DNA of 64,000 bases. Origin: Alicyclobacillus sp. ALC3 (GTDB lineage Bacteria > Bacillota > Bacilli > Alicyclobacillales > Alicyclobacillaceae). The notes beneath the pieces were generated by a model. The model did not search any database. It had not been told where the DNA came from and saw only the letters and a list, made by a program, of their open reading frames with translations. The position numbers and the translations under genes are program-made. The stretch lies in assembly GCF_028751195.1 (NCBI RefSeq), contig NZ_CP066784.1, forward strand, positions 4,030,001 through 4,094,000. Direction: 5' to 3'. Position 1 is the stretch's first letter, and every line of letters starts with the position of its first letter. This document shows positions 52,275-62,259 of the stretch, piece after piece.

Positions 52275-54943
52275 CGCAGTGGGTCCATCCATTCGCTACA
52301 GGTACCGCAGCAGATCGCTATTTGTTAGGCGGGAAGGGTGCCAATCTCGCGGAGATGACGAAGGCTGGACTGCCGGTGCCCCCTGGATTCACACTTGGGA
52401 CGACTGCGTGTCACGCGTTTTATGACAGTGGTGAAACGCTGCCGGAAACGATGTGGACAGAGGTTCAAAGCGCAGTTCAGGCACTTGAGCAGGAGACTGA
52501 GAAGTCTTTTGGTGGCGCGGTGAACCCGCTCTTGGTATCGGTTCGCTCAGGGGCTCCGATCTCGATGCCAGGCATGATGGACACGGTGCTCAATTTGGGG
52601 TTGAACGACACAACAGTCCGTGCTCTTGCAGCGCAGACAGGCAACGACCGATTCGCATTTGACTGTTACCGCAGGTTTATCCAAATGTTCGGAGACGTGG
52701 TGCAAAGCATTCCGCATTATCAATTTGAGCACATCTTGGACGATGTAAAATCGGATGTCGGCGCGAAAGATGACCAGGCTTTGACCGCCGAGGACTGGCA
52801 AAGAGTCATTGCGGGTTACCGCAAGCTCGTAGAGCGGGAGACCGGCAAAGCGTTTCCACAAGACCCGTACGATCAACTGCGTCTTGCGATAGAAGCAGTG
52901 TTTCGTTCCTGGAACAACCAACGTGCGATTATTTATCGTCGCGTACACAAAATCGCGGACGACCTTGGCACCGCCGTCAACGTGCAAAGCATGGTCTTTG
53001 GCAATATGGGTGACAATTCTGGGACGGGTGTCGCTTTTACACGCAACCCATCGACCGGTGAACCGAGCGTGTTTGGCGAGTATCTGACAAACGCGCAGGG
53101 TGAAGACGTCGTTGCCGGTATACGCACACCAAAGCCGATTGCCGAACTTGCTCACGATATGCCTGAAATCTATACGCAGTTCCTACAGGTCTGCGAGCAG
53201 TTGGAAGCACACTACCGTGATGTACAAGACATTGAATTCACGGTGGAAGAGGGCAAACTGTTTCTCTTGCAGACGCGCAACGCAAAGCGTACAGCTGCTG
53301 CAGCCGTCAAAATTGCTGTCGCTCTTGTGGAAGAAGGCAAGATCGACAAAGCGACAGCTGTCTCTCGCGTCGACCCGGACCAGCTTGATCAATTGCTCCA
53401 CCCAGGCATTGACCCGAATGCGCCTGTCGACGAACTCGCCCGCGGTCTCCCTGCGTCTCCTGGTGCGGCGTCGGGACGGATTACGTTTGATGCAGATGAG
53501 GCAGAGCAGTGGTCGAAACAAGGCGAGGCTGTCCTACTGGTGCGGACGGAGACGACACCGGAAGACATTCACGGCATTCTTGCCGCACAGGGGATTTTGA
53601 CAAGTCGCGGGGGCATGACGAGTCATGCAGCCGTCGTGGCGCGCGGGATGGGGAAGCCTTGCGTTTGTGGCTGCGATGCACTGACCATTAATACGCGCGA
53701 CGGATACGCCCGAATCGGTGACCGAACCTTGCGCAAGGGCGACGTGATCTCCATTGACGGCGCGACGGGGCGAGTGCTCCTAGGCGAAGTCGTGCGCGTC
53801 CAAGCAGAACTCTCCGCTGACTTTCAAGCCCTCTTGTCTTGGGCGGACGAAATTCGTCAACTCGGCGTCCGAGCGAACGCGGACAATCCGGAAGACGCCA
53901 CCAGAGCGCGAGGGTTTGGCGCGGAAGGCATCGGACTGTGCAGAACGGAGCACATGTTCATGGCAGCTGAGCGGGTACCTGTTGTTCAAGCCATGATTTT
54001 AGCGTCCACACCGACCGAACGCGGCCAAGCGTTAGCGGCACTACTGCCAATGCAGCAGGACGATTTTTACGGCATCCTGAAGGCGATGGACGGACTACCC
54101 GTAACGATTCGCTTGCTGGACCCACCACTTCACGAGTTCCTGCCGAACCTCGAACAACTCGTCACGCGCCAGGCTGTACTTCAGACTCGCTTGCAGTACG
54201 AGAACGGTGCGGCGCGGACCTTGATTGAACAGGAACTAGCGGATGTCAGTAACCTCTTAGGCAAGGTACGTCAGTTGCACGAACTAAACCCGATGCTTGG
54301 GCACCGTGGTTGTCGCCTTGGCATCACCTTCCCGGAAGTGTACGAGATGCAGGCCAGGGCAATCTTCCAAGCGACAGCAGACCTCCAGAAGGAAGGTCTA
54401 AATCCCCAGCCTGAGGTGATGATCCCGCTCGTTGGAGTGAGGGAAGAGTTGCGTCGAATGAAAGAACTCGTCGAAACCACCGCACGGTCGGTCGAAGCCG
54501 AGACTGGGCAGACTCTGCCGTGTGTCATTGGCACTATGATTGAAGTGCCGCGCGCTGCGCTGACGGCAGACGAGATTGCAGAGGAAGCGGAGTTCTTCTC
54601 ATTCGGGACCAATGACTTGACGCAGACAACGTTTGGGTACAGTCGTGACGATGCCGAAGGAAAGTTCTTGCATCACTACACGACCGAAAAAATCCTCCCA
54701 GAGAACCCATTCGCCGTACTCGACGCGACGGGAGTCGGCCAACTGATTCAGATTGCGACACAAAAGGGTCGCTCTGTCCGCAATGACCTTAAACTAGGCA
54801 TCTGTGGCGAGCACGGGGGCGAAAAGCAGTCGATTCACTTCTGTCAAGTTCAGGGGTTGAACTATGTTAGTTGCTCACCGTTTCGGGTTCCACTTGCGCG
54901 TCTAGCAGCTGCCCACGCTGCACTGGTTGACCCTCGTACATAA
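52271..54943 (+). CDS. ppdK: Pyruvate, phosphate dikinase
   Basis: An 890-residue enzyme interconverting pyruvate, ATP and phosphate with PEP, AMP and diphosphate. The nucleotide-binding domain starts LGGKGANLAEMTKAGLPVP and contains QTRNAKRT. The central phosphohistidine domain has GGMTSHAAVV with His452 and the regulatory Thr two residues before it. The C-terminal PEP barrel carries GLCRTEHMF and FFSFGTNDLTQTTFG. The length is standard. With ppsR and ccpN in front, it points to gluconeogenic PEP supply, an inference from context. Confidence 0.97.
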   Translation: MTQWVHPFATGTAADRYLLGGKGANLAEMTKAGLPVPPGFTLGTTACHAFYDSGETLPETMWTEVQSAVQALEQETEKSFGGAVNPLLVSVRSGAPISMPGMMDTVLNLGLNDTTVRALAAQTGNDRFAFDCYRRFIQMFGDVVQSIPHYQFEHILDDVKSDVGAKDDQALTAEDWQRVIAGYRKLVERETGKAFPQDPYDQLRLAIEAVFRSWNNQRAIIYRRVHKIADDLGTAVNVQSMVFGNMGDNSGTGVAFTRNPSTGEPSVFGEYLTNAQGEDVVAGIRTPKPIAELAHDMPEIYTQFLQVCEQLEAHYRDVQDIEFTVEEGKLFLLQTRNAKRTAAAAVKIAVALVEEGKIDKATAVSRVDPDQLDQLLHPGIDPNAPVDELARGLPASPGAASGRITFDADEAEQWSKQGEAVLLVRTETTPEDIHGILAAQGILTSRGGMTSHAAVVARGMGKPCVCGCDALTINTRDGYARIGDRTLRKGDVISIDGATGRVLLGEVVRVQAELSADFQALLSWADEIRQLGVRANADNPEDATRARGFGAEGIGLCRTEHMFMAAERVPVVQAMILASTPTERGQALAALLPMQQDDFYGILKAMDGLPVTIRLLDPPLHEFLPNLEQLVTRQAVLQTRLQYENGAARTLIEQELADVSNLLGKVRQLHELNPMLGHRGCRLGITFPEVYEMQARAIFQATADLQKEGLNPQPEVMIPLVGVREELRRMKELVETTARSVEAETGQTLPCVIGTMIEVPRAALTADEIAEEAEFFSFGTNDLTQTTFGYSRDDAEGKFLHHYTTEKILPENPFAVLDATGVGQLIQIATQKGRSVRNDLKLGICGEHGGEKQSIHFCQVQGLNYVSCSPFRVPLARLAAAHAALVDPRT

Positions 54944-55287
54944 GTGCGCCGTGTCGACCATAGGATTGAGTGCGGGCGAAATACAAGGATAAATTTAACT
55001 GACCTCGTCGATACTAGTGTTTGTTGAAATCGGGGTATCCCAATTGTCCAGTTTGATGTATACCGTGTATCGCGGCTTGCCAAACTGGAAACACCCGCGC
55101 CGAGTGTACACCCGGCGCGGATTTCGTCACAGCGGTGTCGGATTTTGGCGAAGCCCGCGATGTCATTTTCGAAACGAAGGAGGAAAAGAACTGAGCTTGT
55201 AGAATATAAAAATGCGGGTCAACGAACGAGTTCCTGCTTGCGCGTCTTCGCTCGGCGAAGTTGCTGAACCGCAGGAGGGGTGATCGT
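54944..55287 (+). other. Non-coding leader before dnaG with three hairpins
   Basis: No supported gene is present in these 344 bases. TCCAGTTTG (55047-55055) pairs with CAAACTGGA (55081-55089) over a 25-base loop. CCGCGCCG (55095-55102) pairs with CGGCGCGG (55113-55120). CTTCGC-TCG-GCGAAG (about 55246-55260) lies close to the dnaG ribosome binding site. The second hairpin could end ppdK transcription, although only ATTTCG follows. A TATAAA box lies near 55205. An AAGGAGGA sequence near 55179 has no start codon after it. Confidence 0.45.
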
Positions 55288-57123
55288 TTGGCTAGGATGG
55301 ACGAATCGTTCGTTGAGGAAGTGCGTAAGCGTTCCGACATTGTAGACGTGGCGTCAGACTACGTCCAACTGCGACGCAGCGGGCGTTCGTATGTCGGACT
55401 ATGTCCGTTTCACAATGAACGTTCACCTTCCTTTTCTGTTTCCGCAGACCGACAGATGTACTACTGCTTCGGTTGCGGGGCGGGAGGGACCGTCATTGGC
55501 TTTGTGATGGACATCGAAGGGCTTTCGTTTCAAGAAGCCATCCTTCGACTGGCGGAGCGTGCGAATGTTCCGATTCCGGACTTGGGCCCGGTTGACCATG
55601 ACTCAGCTATTCGTTCGGCGAGTCAGCGAATGAAGGAAGCACACGACCTTGCGTCGAAGCTGTACAGCTACATTCTAATGAATACGAGTGCTGGTGTGCA
55701 AGCCCTGTCTTACCTGCAGTCCCGCGGATTGACGCGCCAAACTATGACGGAGTTCGGTGTGGGCTACGCTCCGAAAGACGGTCGGACAATCGTGAATTTC
55801 CTCAAGCGAAGGGGATTTGACGAGCGTCTCTTGGTGGAAGCGGGGTTGGCGGTGGACTTGGGGGGGCAGACAGTAGACCGCTTCCGCGATCGAGTGATGA
55901 TTCCTATTTTCGACGCGCAAGGGGCTGTCGTTGCGTTTGGCGGCAGAAGTTTAGCGGCTGACGCGAAGCCAAAATACCTCAATTCGCCGGAGACACTGGT
56001 CTTTAAGAAGGGACTGCAACTGTATCATCTGCACAAAGCCCGGCGCGAAATGCGACGAGCACAGACTGCGATACTGCTGGAAGGCTACATGGATGTCATG
56101 TCGGTCTGGCAGGCTGGGGTAAAGCACTGCGTAGCTAGCCTCGGTACGTCGCTGACTGAAGAGCAGGCAGTGGTCTTGAAACGCAGCGCAGACCGTCTCG
56201 TGATAGCGTACGACGGAGACGCAGCAGGCCGAAAGGCGGCGATACGTGCCCTTGAAACAGCCCAAACGGCTGGACTCGAAGTGGGTGTTGTTCTATTCCC
56301 TGACGGGAATGACCCGGACGAGTTCATTACCAAGCGTGGTGCACAGGCGTTTCAGTCGTTCCTGCAGTCGTCTGTCCTTGCTCCTGTGGACTTTCTGATC
56401 GGGGAAGAACGGGTGAGAGCGAATTTGAGTTCGCCTAGTGGACGTACAGACTTCTTGCGACGTGCCCTGCAGTTGGTGGCGGAGCGTGCTTCGCCAATCG
56501 AGAAGGACCGGCTAGAACGTAGCCTGGCGTCTGAATTTGGTGTTTCTGTGGCAGCTTTGCATGAGGAACTTGCACTCATCAGTAAAGACGTAAAACGCAG
56601 CGATCGTCGCCAACATCGAACATCCGATCGTCCTGCAGAACCGAGCCGGGTCAAGAATGGCGCGGTGCGCGCAGGGGAACGTATTCTTCAAGCGATGATG
56701 GCCAGTTCCGGCATCGCTGAGTGGTTGATGAACCGTGGCGTGGACGAATTAGCCTCTCCGGAGCAAACGGCTCTCTTGGCTCTGTTCTACAGTTTTCGCG
56801 CCGACTTTCCGCAAGGGGAGTCGAGCGCGTTTATAGACAGCTTGGAGGACCCCGCGTTACGTGGGTATGCCTCGTCGCTGTTAATAGATGATAGCCCCGA
56901 ATCAGACAATCGGGTACTAGAGGACTACTTGCGCACGATTCAACTTCACCAGTTACAGGCTAACCTGTTGACCTGTGCTAAAGAGAGCGATGAAGCACGA
57001 CGCCGTGGCGACAGCGAACTTGCTGAAGCACTAGGCGCACAGGTGGAGGCTTTGAACGCTGCAATAGTTGCTTTGAAAATGCCCCACGACGTATTAGTGG
57101 GTAAAGGAGGCGGGGACCAATGA
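55288..57123 (+). CDS. dnaG: DNA primase
   Basis: A 611-residue primase. The N-terminal CHC2 zinc domain has [13 protein letters not shown] and [10 protein letters not shown]. The TOPRIM core has EGYMDVMS and [13 protein letters not shown], and a C-terminal helicase-binding region follows. TTG 55288 is preceded by a full AGGAGGGGTGATC, so it is preferred to ATG 55297 and to the frame opening at 55261. It overlaps rpoD (ATGA), the conserved dnaG-rpoD arrangement that couples primase and principal sigma factor. Confidence 0.96.
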   Translation: MARMDESFVEEVRKRSDIVDVASDYVQLRRSGRSYVGLCPFHNERSPSFSVSADRQMYYCFGCGAGGTVIGFVMDIEGLSFQEAILRLAERANVPIPDLGPVDHDSAIRSASQRMKEAHDLASKLYSYILMNTSAGVQALSYLQSRGLTRQTMTEFGVGYAPKDGRTIVNFLKRRGFDERLLVEAGLAVDLGGQTVDRFRDRVMIPIFDAQGAVVAFGGRSLAADAKPKYLNSPETLVFKKGLQLYHLHKARREMRRAQTAILLEGYMDVMSVWQAGVKHCVASLGTSLTEEQAVVLKRSADRLVIAYDGDAAGRKAAIRALETAQTAGLEVGVVLFPDGNDPDEFITKRGAQAFQSFLQSSVLAPVDFLIGEERVRANLSSPSGRTDFLRRALQLVAERASPIEKDRLERSLASEFGVSVAALHEELALISKDVKRSDRRQHRTSDRPAEPSRVKNGAVRAGERILQAMMASSGIAEWLMNRGVDELASPEQTALLALFYSFRADFPQGESSAFIDSLEDPALRGYASSLLIDDSPESDNRVLEDYLRTIQLHQLQANLLTCAKESDEARRRGDSELAEALGAQVEALNAAIVALKMPHDVLVGKGGGDQ

Positions 57124-58268
57124 AAGAGATACAAAGAGAAGCGGCCCGCGAAGAGGAACGTGGACTCACCCTTCCAGAAGCAAAGAGTGCATTAGTGGAA
57201 CTGGGGAAACGTAGAGGGTCCTTAACCTACACAGAGATCGTCAATCGATTGGGGTCGTTTGACCTTGACCCTGATCAACTCGATGAATTCTTTGACCACC
57301 TGTCCGAACAAGGCGTCGACATTTTGAACGAACGTGAAGATGACGACAGTCTGGATGACGAGGAAGAAGAATCCTCTAGTCGACCTGAAGAAGAAGAAGA
57401 GCGGTTCAACCTAAACGACCTTACCATGCCTCCTGGTGTCAAGATCAGCGACCCTGTACGCATGTACCTCAAGGAGATTGGTCGTGTTCCCCTCTTGTCC
57501 GCTGCAGATGAGATTGAATTGGCAAAGCGGATTGAGGCGGGCGATGAGGAAGCAAAGCGTCGCCTAGCGGAAGCAAACCTGCGCCTCGTCGTCAGTATTG
57601 CGAAGCGCTACGTCGGGCGGGGTATGTTGTTTCTTGACCTCATTCAGGAAGGCAACCTTGGTTTGATTAAGGCTGTCGAAAAGTTTGATTATCGCAAGGG
57701 TTACAAGTTCAGCACGTACGCCACGTGGTGGATTCGGCAAGCGATTACTCGTGCGATTGCCGACCAAGCGCGGACCATTCGCATCCCGGTACACATGGTC
57801 GAAACGATCAATAAATTGATTCGCATCTCCCGTCAGTTACTGCAAGAACTCGGTCGTGAACCGACTGCCGAGGAGATTGCGGCTGAGATGGACATGACGC
57901 CTGAGAAAGTGCGTGAGATTCAGAAGATCGCGCAGGAACCTGTGTCGTTGGAAACGCCGATTGGTGAAGAGGACGACTCCCATCTGGGCGACTTCATCCC
58001 AGACGATGAAGCCCCGGCGCCTGCCGACGCGGCCGCCTATGAGCTGTTAAAAGAGCAACTCGAAGATGTGCTCGACACTTTGACGGAGCGTGAGGAGAAT
58101 GTGTTGCGTCTCCGGTTCGGTCTTGATGATGGTCGCACACGGACGCTCGAAGAAGTCGGTAAGGTGTTTGGCGTGACGCGGGAGCGCATTCGGCAAATTG
58201 AGGCGAAGGCGTTGCGTAAACTCCGCCACCCGAGCCGGAGTAAGCGGTTGAAGGATTTTCTGGAATAG
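57120..58268 (+). CDS. rpoD: Principal RNA polymerase sigma factor (sigma A)
   Basis: A 382-residue housekeeping sigma factor. Region 1.1 is followed by an acidic run ([17 protein letters not shown]) and region 1.2 ([16 protein letters not shown]). Region 2 has [17 protein letters not shown] and [14 protein letters not shown] for -10 recognition and melting. Region 4.2 has [23 protein letters not shown] for the -35 box. The TTGACA/TATAAT promoters seen in this window fit this protein. It overlaps dnaG by four bases. Confidence 0.98.
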   Translation: MKEIQREAAREEERGLTLPEAKSALVELGKRRGSLTYTEIVNRLGSFDLDPDQLDEFFDHLSEQGVDILNEREDDDSLDDEEEESSSRPEEEEERFNLNDLTMPPGVKISDPVRMYLKEIGRVPLLSAADEIELAKRIEAGDEEAKRRLAEANLRLVVSIAKRYVGRGMLFLDLIQEGNLGLIKAVEKFDYRKGYKFSTYATWWIRQAITRAIADQARTIRIPVHMVETINKLIRISRQLLQELGREPTAEEIAAEMDMTPEKVREIQKIAQEPVSLETPIGEEDDSHLGDFIPDDEAPAPADAAAYELLKEQLEDVLDTLTEREENVLRLRFGLDDGRTRTLEEVGKVFGVTRERIRQIEAKALRKLRHPSRSKRLKDFLE

Positions 58269-58449
58269 GTCATTCACCGCCTTTTGACTGACACGGGCGG
58301 TGGGGCTGTCAGACGGTGCAGGCATGTAATACGTTCCCTGCGAACTGACTTCCTCACCGCCCTTTTGCGTCTCTAGGATGTAAACGCTTTGACTCGTATA
58401 ATGGAATCGGTAGACTGCTTGGAACTGCTCACTTACGGGAGGAGATCGC

Positions 58450-59583
58450 TTGGATTTCGAACTAACCAGAGAACAGCGAATGATTCGGGACACGGTGCGG
58501 GATTTTGCGGAGGCAGAGATTGCCCCTCATGCGTCAGAGTGGGATAAGACAGAACACTTTGCGCATGATGTGTTTGCCAAAATGGGGGAACTTGGTTTCT
58601 TGGGAATACCCTTTCCTGAAGAATACGGTGGTTCTGGCGGGGATATGGTCAGCTATTGCTTGGCCGTGGAAGAGGTCGGTCGCGCATGTGGGGGGACTGG
58701 TCTTAGTTTTGAAGCGCATGTGTCGTTGGCTTGTACACCGATTTTCCTTTATGGCACTGAGGAGCAAAAACAGCAGTACCTGGTCCCGCTTGCTTCAGGC
58801 AAAGAGCTTGGTTCGTTTGGCCTGACGGAACCAGGCGCTGGCTCAGACGCAGGAGGTACGCGTACGACAGCGGTTGCGGACGGGGATGAATGGGTAATTA
58901 CCGGCACTAAGATTTTTAACACCAACGGCGGTGTCGCATCGACAGTGGTCCTCACAGCCGTAACCGATCCGGTGAATCGCGGCATCAGTGCTTTTATCGT
59001 GCCGACGGACACGCCAGGGTTTTCGGTCAGCAAGGCGTACGACAAGTTGGGCATGCGCGCCTCCAACACAGTGGAACTCATCCTGGACGGAGTTCGTGTA
59101 CCGAAGGAGAACCTGCTTGGCCCCCTGAATGCCGGTTTCAAGCAGTTCCTGACGACTTTGGACGGCGGTCGCGTGGCCATTTCTGGGCTCGCCATCGGCA
59201 TCGCCAGAGCGGCTTTTGAGACAGCACTCAACTACGCTAAGACAAGAGTGCAGTTTGGTCAGTCGATCTCGAAATTTCAAGCCATCCAGCATAAACTTGC
59301 GGACATGGCGATGCACATTGATCTCGCCCAGAACGCAATGCTGAAGGCAGCATGGCTGTGCGACAACGGTAAACCGTATAGCTTGGAGGCGTCATATTCG
59401 AAGCTGTTTTCATCCGAAATGTGCACCCGGACGTGTGAACAGGCTGTGCAAATTCTCGGCGGCTACGGGTACATGCGCGAATACTCGGTCGAACGCAATT
59501 ACCGCGACGCCAAACTGATCGAGATCGGCGAGGGCACCTCAGAGGTCCAGCGCCTCGTGATTGCCCGTCAACTCGGCTGCTAA
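58450..59583 (+). CDS. Acyl-CoA dehydrogenase (short/branched-chain type)
   Basis: A 377-residue FAD enzyme catalysing alpha,beta-dehydrogenation of acyl-CoA. LTEPGAGSDAGG and the later QILGGYGYMREYSVERNYRDAK are family signatures. The catalytic glutamate is expected in IGEGTSEVQRLVIAR, as in short-chain and butyryl-CoA dehydrogenases. TTG 58450 has GGGAGGAGATC upstream. A TATAAT box at 58397-58402 may be the promoter. An inverted repeat CACCGCC/GGCGGTG lies just after rpoD. Substrate chain length cannot be assigned. Confidence 0.92.
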   Translation: MDFELTREQRMIRDTVRDFAEAEIAPHASEWDKTEHFAHDVFAKMGELGFLGIPFPEEYGGSGGDMVSYCLAVEEVGRACGGTGLSFEAHVSLACTPIFLYGTEEQKQQYLVPLASGKELGSFGLTEPGAGSDAGGTRTTAVADGDEWVITGTKIFNTNGGVASTVVLTAVTDPVNRGISAFIVPTDTPGFSVSKAYDKLGMRASNTVELILDGVRVPKENLLGPLNAGFKQFLTTLDGGRVAISGLAIGIARAAFETALNYAKTRVQFGQSISKFQAIQHKLADMAMHIDLAQNAMLKAAWLCDNGKPYSLEASYSKLFSSEMCTRTCEQAVQILGGYGYMREYSVERNYRDAKLIEIGEGTSEVQRLVIARQLGC

Positions 59584-59696
59584 AATCACTTCTAAGTTGG
59601 ACATCCCGTCGTACATTATAATGATGGCCGATGACCGGTCAGAGGACCCGGTGGCCGTTCAAGTGCCGTGGAGGAACGACGGGAGGCGCAGCACCT

Positions 59697-60287
59697 GTGT
59701 GGCGATTCTTGGGGTTTGCACTCATTGGCATTGCCCTTATGGCTGTGTTGGCTGCAGTTCTTCTCAGGGTGGCTGCGTATAAAATTCGGAGTATGGGGCG
59801 ACATGAAGTCCCGAGGCCGTCCGACGCAGCCATCGTCCTCGGAGCCTATACTGATGGGTTCCGGCCAAGCCGGGCCTTACTCGCTCGACTGCGCGCCGCT
59901 CTGCACTTGTTTCGACAAGGCTATGTCGGAGCCGTCATCGTCAGCGGCGGTCGCGGAGAGGACGAAACAGTGACCGAATCCAGTTCCATGCGCCGTTTTT
60001 TGATCCTCAACGGAGTTCCAAGCGAGGTCATCTTGGAAGACCGTTACTCGCGCGATACCTGGGAAAACTTGCGCAACAGTCGACATGTCATGAGCGATCA
60101 CGGATTGCGCTCAGCGGTCATCGTGACCAGTGACTATCACTTGCCGCGGGCACTGGCTGTTGCGCAACAACTGGACATGCAGGTGAGTGGGTTTGCCGCT
60201 TGGTCGTCCAAGTCAGAAATCCGTTACGCGTATCGGGAAGTCATCGCGCGCATCAAATACACACTGACGGGGCAGGCCGCATTATGA
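59697..60287 (+). CDS. YdcF/SanA-family (DUF218) membrane protein
   Basis: A 196-residue protein with one N-terminal membrane helix (FALIGIALMAVLAAVLL) and a DUF218 domain: DAAIVLGAYTDG, VIVSGGRGEDE, TESSSMRRFLILNGVP, DRYSRDTWENLRNS and IVTSDYHLPRAL. Members are linked to cell-envelope integrity and vancomycin sensitivity in E. coli (SanA), but the reaction is unknown. GTG 59697 with GGGAGGCG upstream is chosen. ATG 59631 would lie almost at the transcription start implied by TATAAT at 59617-59622. Confidence 0.82.
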   Translation: MWRFLGFALIGIALMAVLAAVLLRVAAYKIRSMGRHEVPRPSDAAIVLGAYTDGFRPSRALLARLRAALHLFRQGYVGAVIVSGGRGEDETVTESSSMRRFLILNGVPSEVILEDRYSRDTWENLRNSRHVMSDHGLRSAVIVTSDYHLPRALAVAQQLDMQVSGFAAWSSKSEIRYAYREVIARIKYTLTGQAAL

Positions 60288-60320
60288 CGGGCCTGGGTCC
60301 CGTCCCCGTGAGGTGAGCGA

Positions 60321-61082
60321 GTGGCCGTCACGCTGTCGGCTCGGTTACAGGCAATTGCAGACTTTGTGCCACACGGCGCACGTGTTGTGGATGTTGGAAC
60401 AGACCACGCCTTACTGCCCATTTTTCTCGTCCAAACGCGCGTCGCGACCTCTGCCATTGCGACCGATATTGCTGCACTTCCGGCTCATTCGGCCGCCACA
60501 AACGTGCGGGCGCACGGACTCACGAACGTGGTTGCCGTCCGGGTGGGACCTGGTCTAAAAACTGTTCTTCCGGGCGAAGTGGACACGGTCATTGCTGCAG
60601 GAATGGGGGGCGGCACGATTCGCGCGGTTCTGTCCGATTGCGAAGACGTGCTCAAGCGCGTTGAGCGCATCATTGTCCAGCCCATGAATCAAGCGCAACA
60701 CGTGCGGTCCTTCTTTCTCGAGAACGGATGGGCACTGACTGCGGAACGAGCCATTCTCGATCACGGACGAATCTACGAGGTGCTGACCGCGGTCCCGGGT
60801 ACAGAGCGTGAGGTCATGCAAAGTTACGCGGACTTCGCGGGCGATGACATAGCAATGAGTGTCGCTTTGGAACTCGGGCCTAGGCTGTTACAAGACGGGA
60901 CGCCAGAGTTCTTGACACGCGTCAAGGAGACTTTGGAACATTGGCGTAGACGCGCGCACAAGATGAGGCAGAGTGGACGCGACGACGTTAGAAGTCAGGT
61001 GAACCATCTCGGGCGCCAGATTGTCTGGTTAGAAGCCTGGTACAACGGACAAGCTCAGAACGAGGGGGCAGGTACTCGATGA
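60321..61082 (+). CDS. trmK: tRNA (adenine22-N1)-methyltransferase TrmK
   Basis: A 253-residue SAM-dependent methyltransferase (YqfN in B. subtilis) that makes m1A22 in tRNA. VVDVGTDHALLPIFLV is motif I, the AAGMGGGTIRAVL block is characteristic, and VQPMNQAQHVRSFF follows. The C-terminal coiled coil is short. GTG 60321 is preceded by GAGGTGA. It overlaps nif3 by four bases. The rpoD-trmK-nif3 order is conserved, apart from the two genes inserted here. Confidence 0.93.
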   Translation: MAVTLSARLQAIADFVPHGARVVDVGTDHALLPIFLVQTRVATSAIATDIAALPAHSAATNVRAHGLTNVVAVRVGPGLKTVLPGEVDTVIAAGMGGGTIRAVLSDCEDVLKRVERIIVQPMNQAQHVRSFFLENGWALTAERAILDHGRIYEVLTAVPGTEREVMQSYADFAGDDIAMSVALELGPRLLQDGTPEFLTRVKETLEHWRRRAHKMRQSGRDDVRSQVNHLGRQIVWLEAWYNGQAQNEGAGTR

Positions 61083-62185
61083 TCACCGCAAGAGAAGTAA
61101 TTGCAGTGGTCGAAGCTTTCGCACCGACTTCTCTGGCTTTTCCAGACGACCCAATTGGCCTGCAGGCAGGCCGAATGGACAAACCGGTAGCGAAGGTGTG
61201 GCTCGCACTCGACCCGTCGCCCGCCGTGATCGCTGAAGCGGTGCAAGCAGGCGCAGACCTTCTCATTACGCATCATGAACTGTTTTACCGACCACTCAAA
61301 CGCCTTGACACCCAGTCTTGGCGCGGAAGGGCTATCGCGACTGCGATCCAAAACGACCTGACAATCTACGCCGCGCACACCAACCTTGATGTGACGGAAG
61401 GCGGCGTGAATGACGTCTTAGCCGAGTTGTTTGAACTGAGGAACGTCGAAATCGTTGACCGCCTCAGCAATGAACGCTTGCGTAAACTCGTCGTCTTTGT
61501 ACCGTTGGCGCACGCCGAACGGGTGCGCAGTGCCATCTGCGACGCCGGGGCGGGGTTCATCGGCCGTTATAGCCACTGTACTTTCAACACGCCCGGGCAA
61601 GGAACGTTTCTCGCACAGGAGGGAGCTGACCCGTTCCTTGGTGAGGTAGGGGAACTGACCCGTGCCGACGAGGTCCGAATTGAAACGGTGGTTCCCGAAC
61701 AACTGACGGAGCGAGTCATCCGTGCGATGGTCGACGCCCATCCGTACGAGGAAGTCGCCTACGACCTGTACCCGCTCGAGTTGATGGGGAGGCCGTTCGG
61801 GATCGGACGCGTCGGCGACTTAGACAGCCCGCGTTCACTCGGTGGATTCGCGGACTTCGTCAGACAGCAGTTAGGGCTGAGTCATATCCGTTTCGGAGGT
61901 GATGCCGAAACTGTCATCACACGGGTTGCGGTAGTTGGCGGTTCTGGTGGCCGATGGGCCGACAAGGCGCGTGCTCAAGGCGCTCAAGTGTTGGTGACTG
62001 CTGACTGCGACCATCATCAGGTGGCTGAAGCGTGGGAGGACGGGTTGGCGATTGTCGACGCCACGCACGCAGCTCTGGAACGGCCCGTTCTGCATAGGCT
62101 GCGCGAGGTTATTGAGGAAGGAACAAAGAGGCAAGTGGATGTTCACGTTTCAGCACTACGCGAAGACCCTTTCACGTGGGCATGA
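61079..62185 (+). CDS. Nif3-like dinuclear metal protein (YqfO)
   Basis: A 368-residue NIF3-family protein. Metal ligands are suggested by DLLITHHELFYRPL and AAHTNLD in the first half and by TADCDHHQVAEAWEDGLAIVDATHAALE in the second. A PII-like insert (VVFVPLAHAERVRSAIC to YEEVAYDLYPLE, about 140-245) lies between, as in YqfO of Bacillus. The family has been annotated as GTP cyclohydrolase I type 2, but the true substrate is uncertain. The ATG overlaps trmK. Confidence 0.92.
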   Translation: MITAREVIAVVEAFAPTSLAFPDDPIGLQAGRMDKPVAKVWLALDPSPAVIAEAVQAGADLLITHHELFYRPLKRLDTQSWRGRAIATAIQNDLTIYAAHTNLDVTEGGVNDVLAELFELRNVEIVDRLSNERLRKLVVFVPLAHAERVRSAICDAGAGFIGRYSHCTFNTPGQGTFLAQEGADPFLGEVGELTRADEVRIETVVPEQLTERVIRAMVDAHPYEEVAYDLYPLELMGRPFGIGRVGDLDSPRSLGGFADFVRQQLGLSHIRFGGDAETVITRVAVVGGSGGRWADKARAQGAQVLVTADCDHHQVAEAWEDGLAIVDATHAALERPVLHRLREVIEEGTKRQVDVHVSALREDPFTWA

Positions 62186-62213
62186 ACCTTGGCAGTCGTG
62201 GAAATACATACAT

Positions 62214-62243
62214 TTGAAGTGGACAGTCAACCTGCAGTATACT
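62214..62243 (+). promoter_or_regulatory. SigA-type promoter of rnpB
   Basis: TTGAAG (62214-62219), 18 bases and TATACT (62238-62243). The implied start near 62250 is about ten bases before the P1 stem. Confidence 0.7.
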
Positions 62244-62259
62244 AGTTCTCGTTGACTCC

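Noticed and set aside
55212-55283. A 23-codon ATG frame ending in the dnaG ribosome binding site
   Set aside because: No ribosome binding site of its own and a TATAAA box directly upstream. It is kept only as part of the leader finding.
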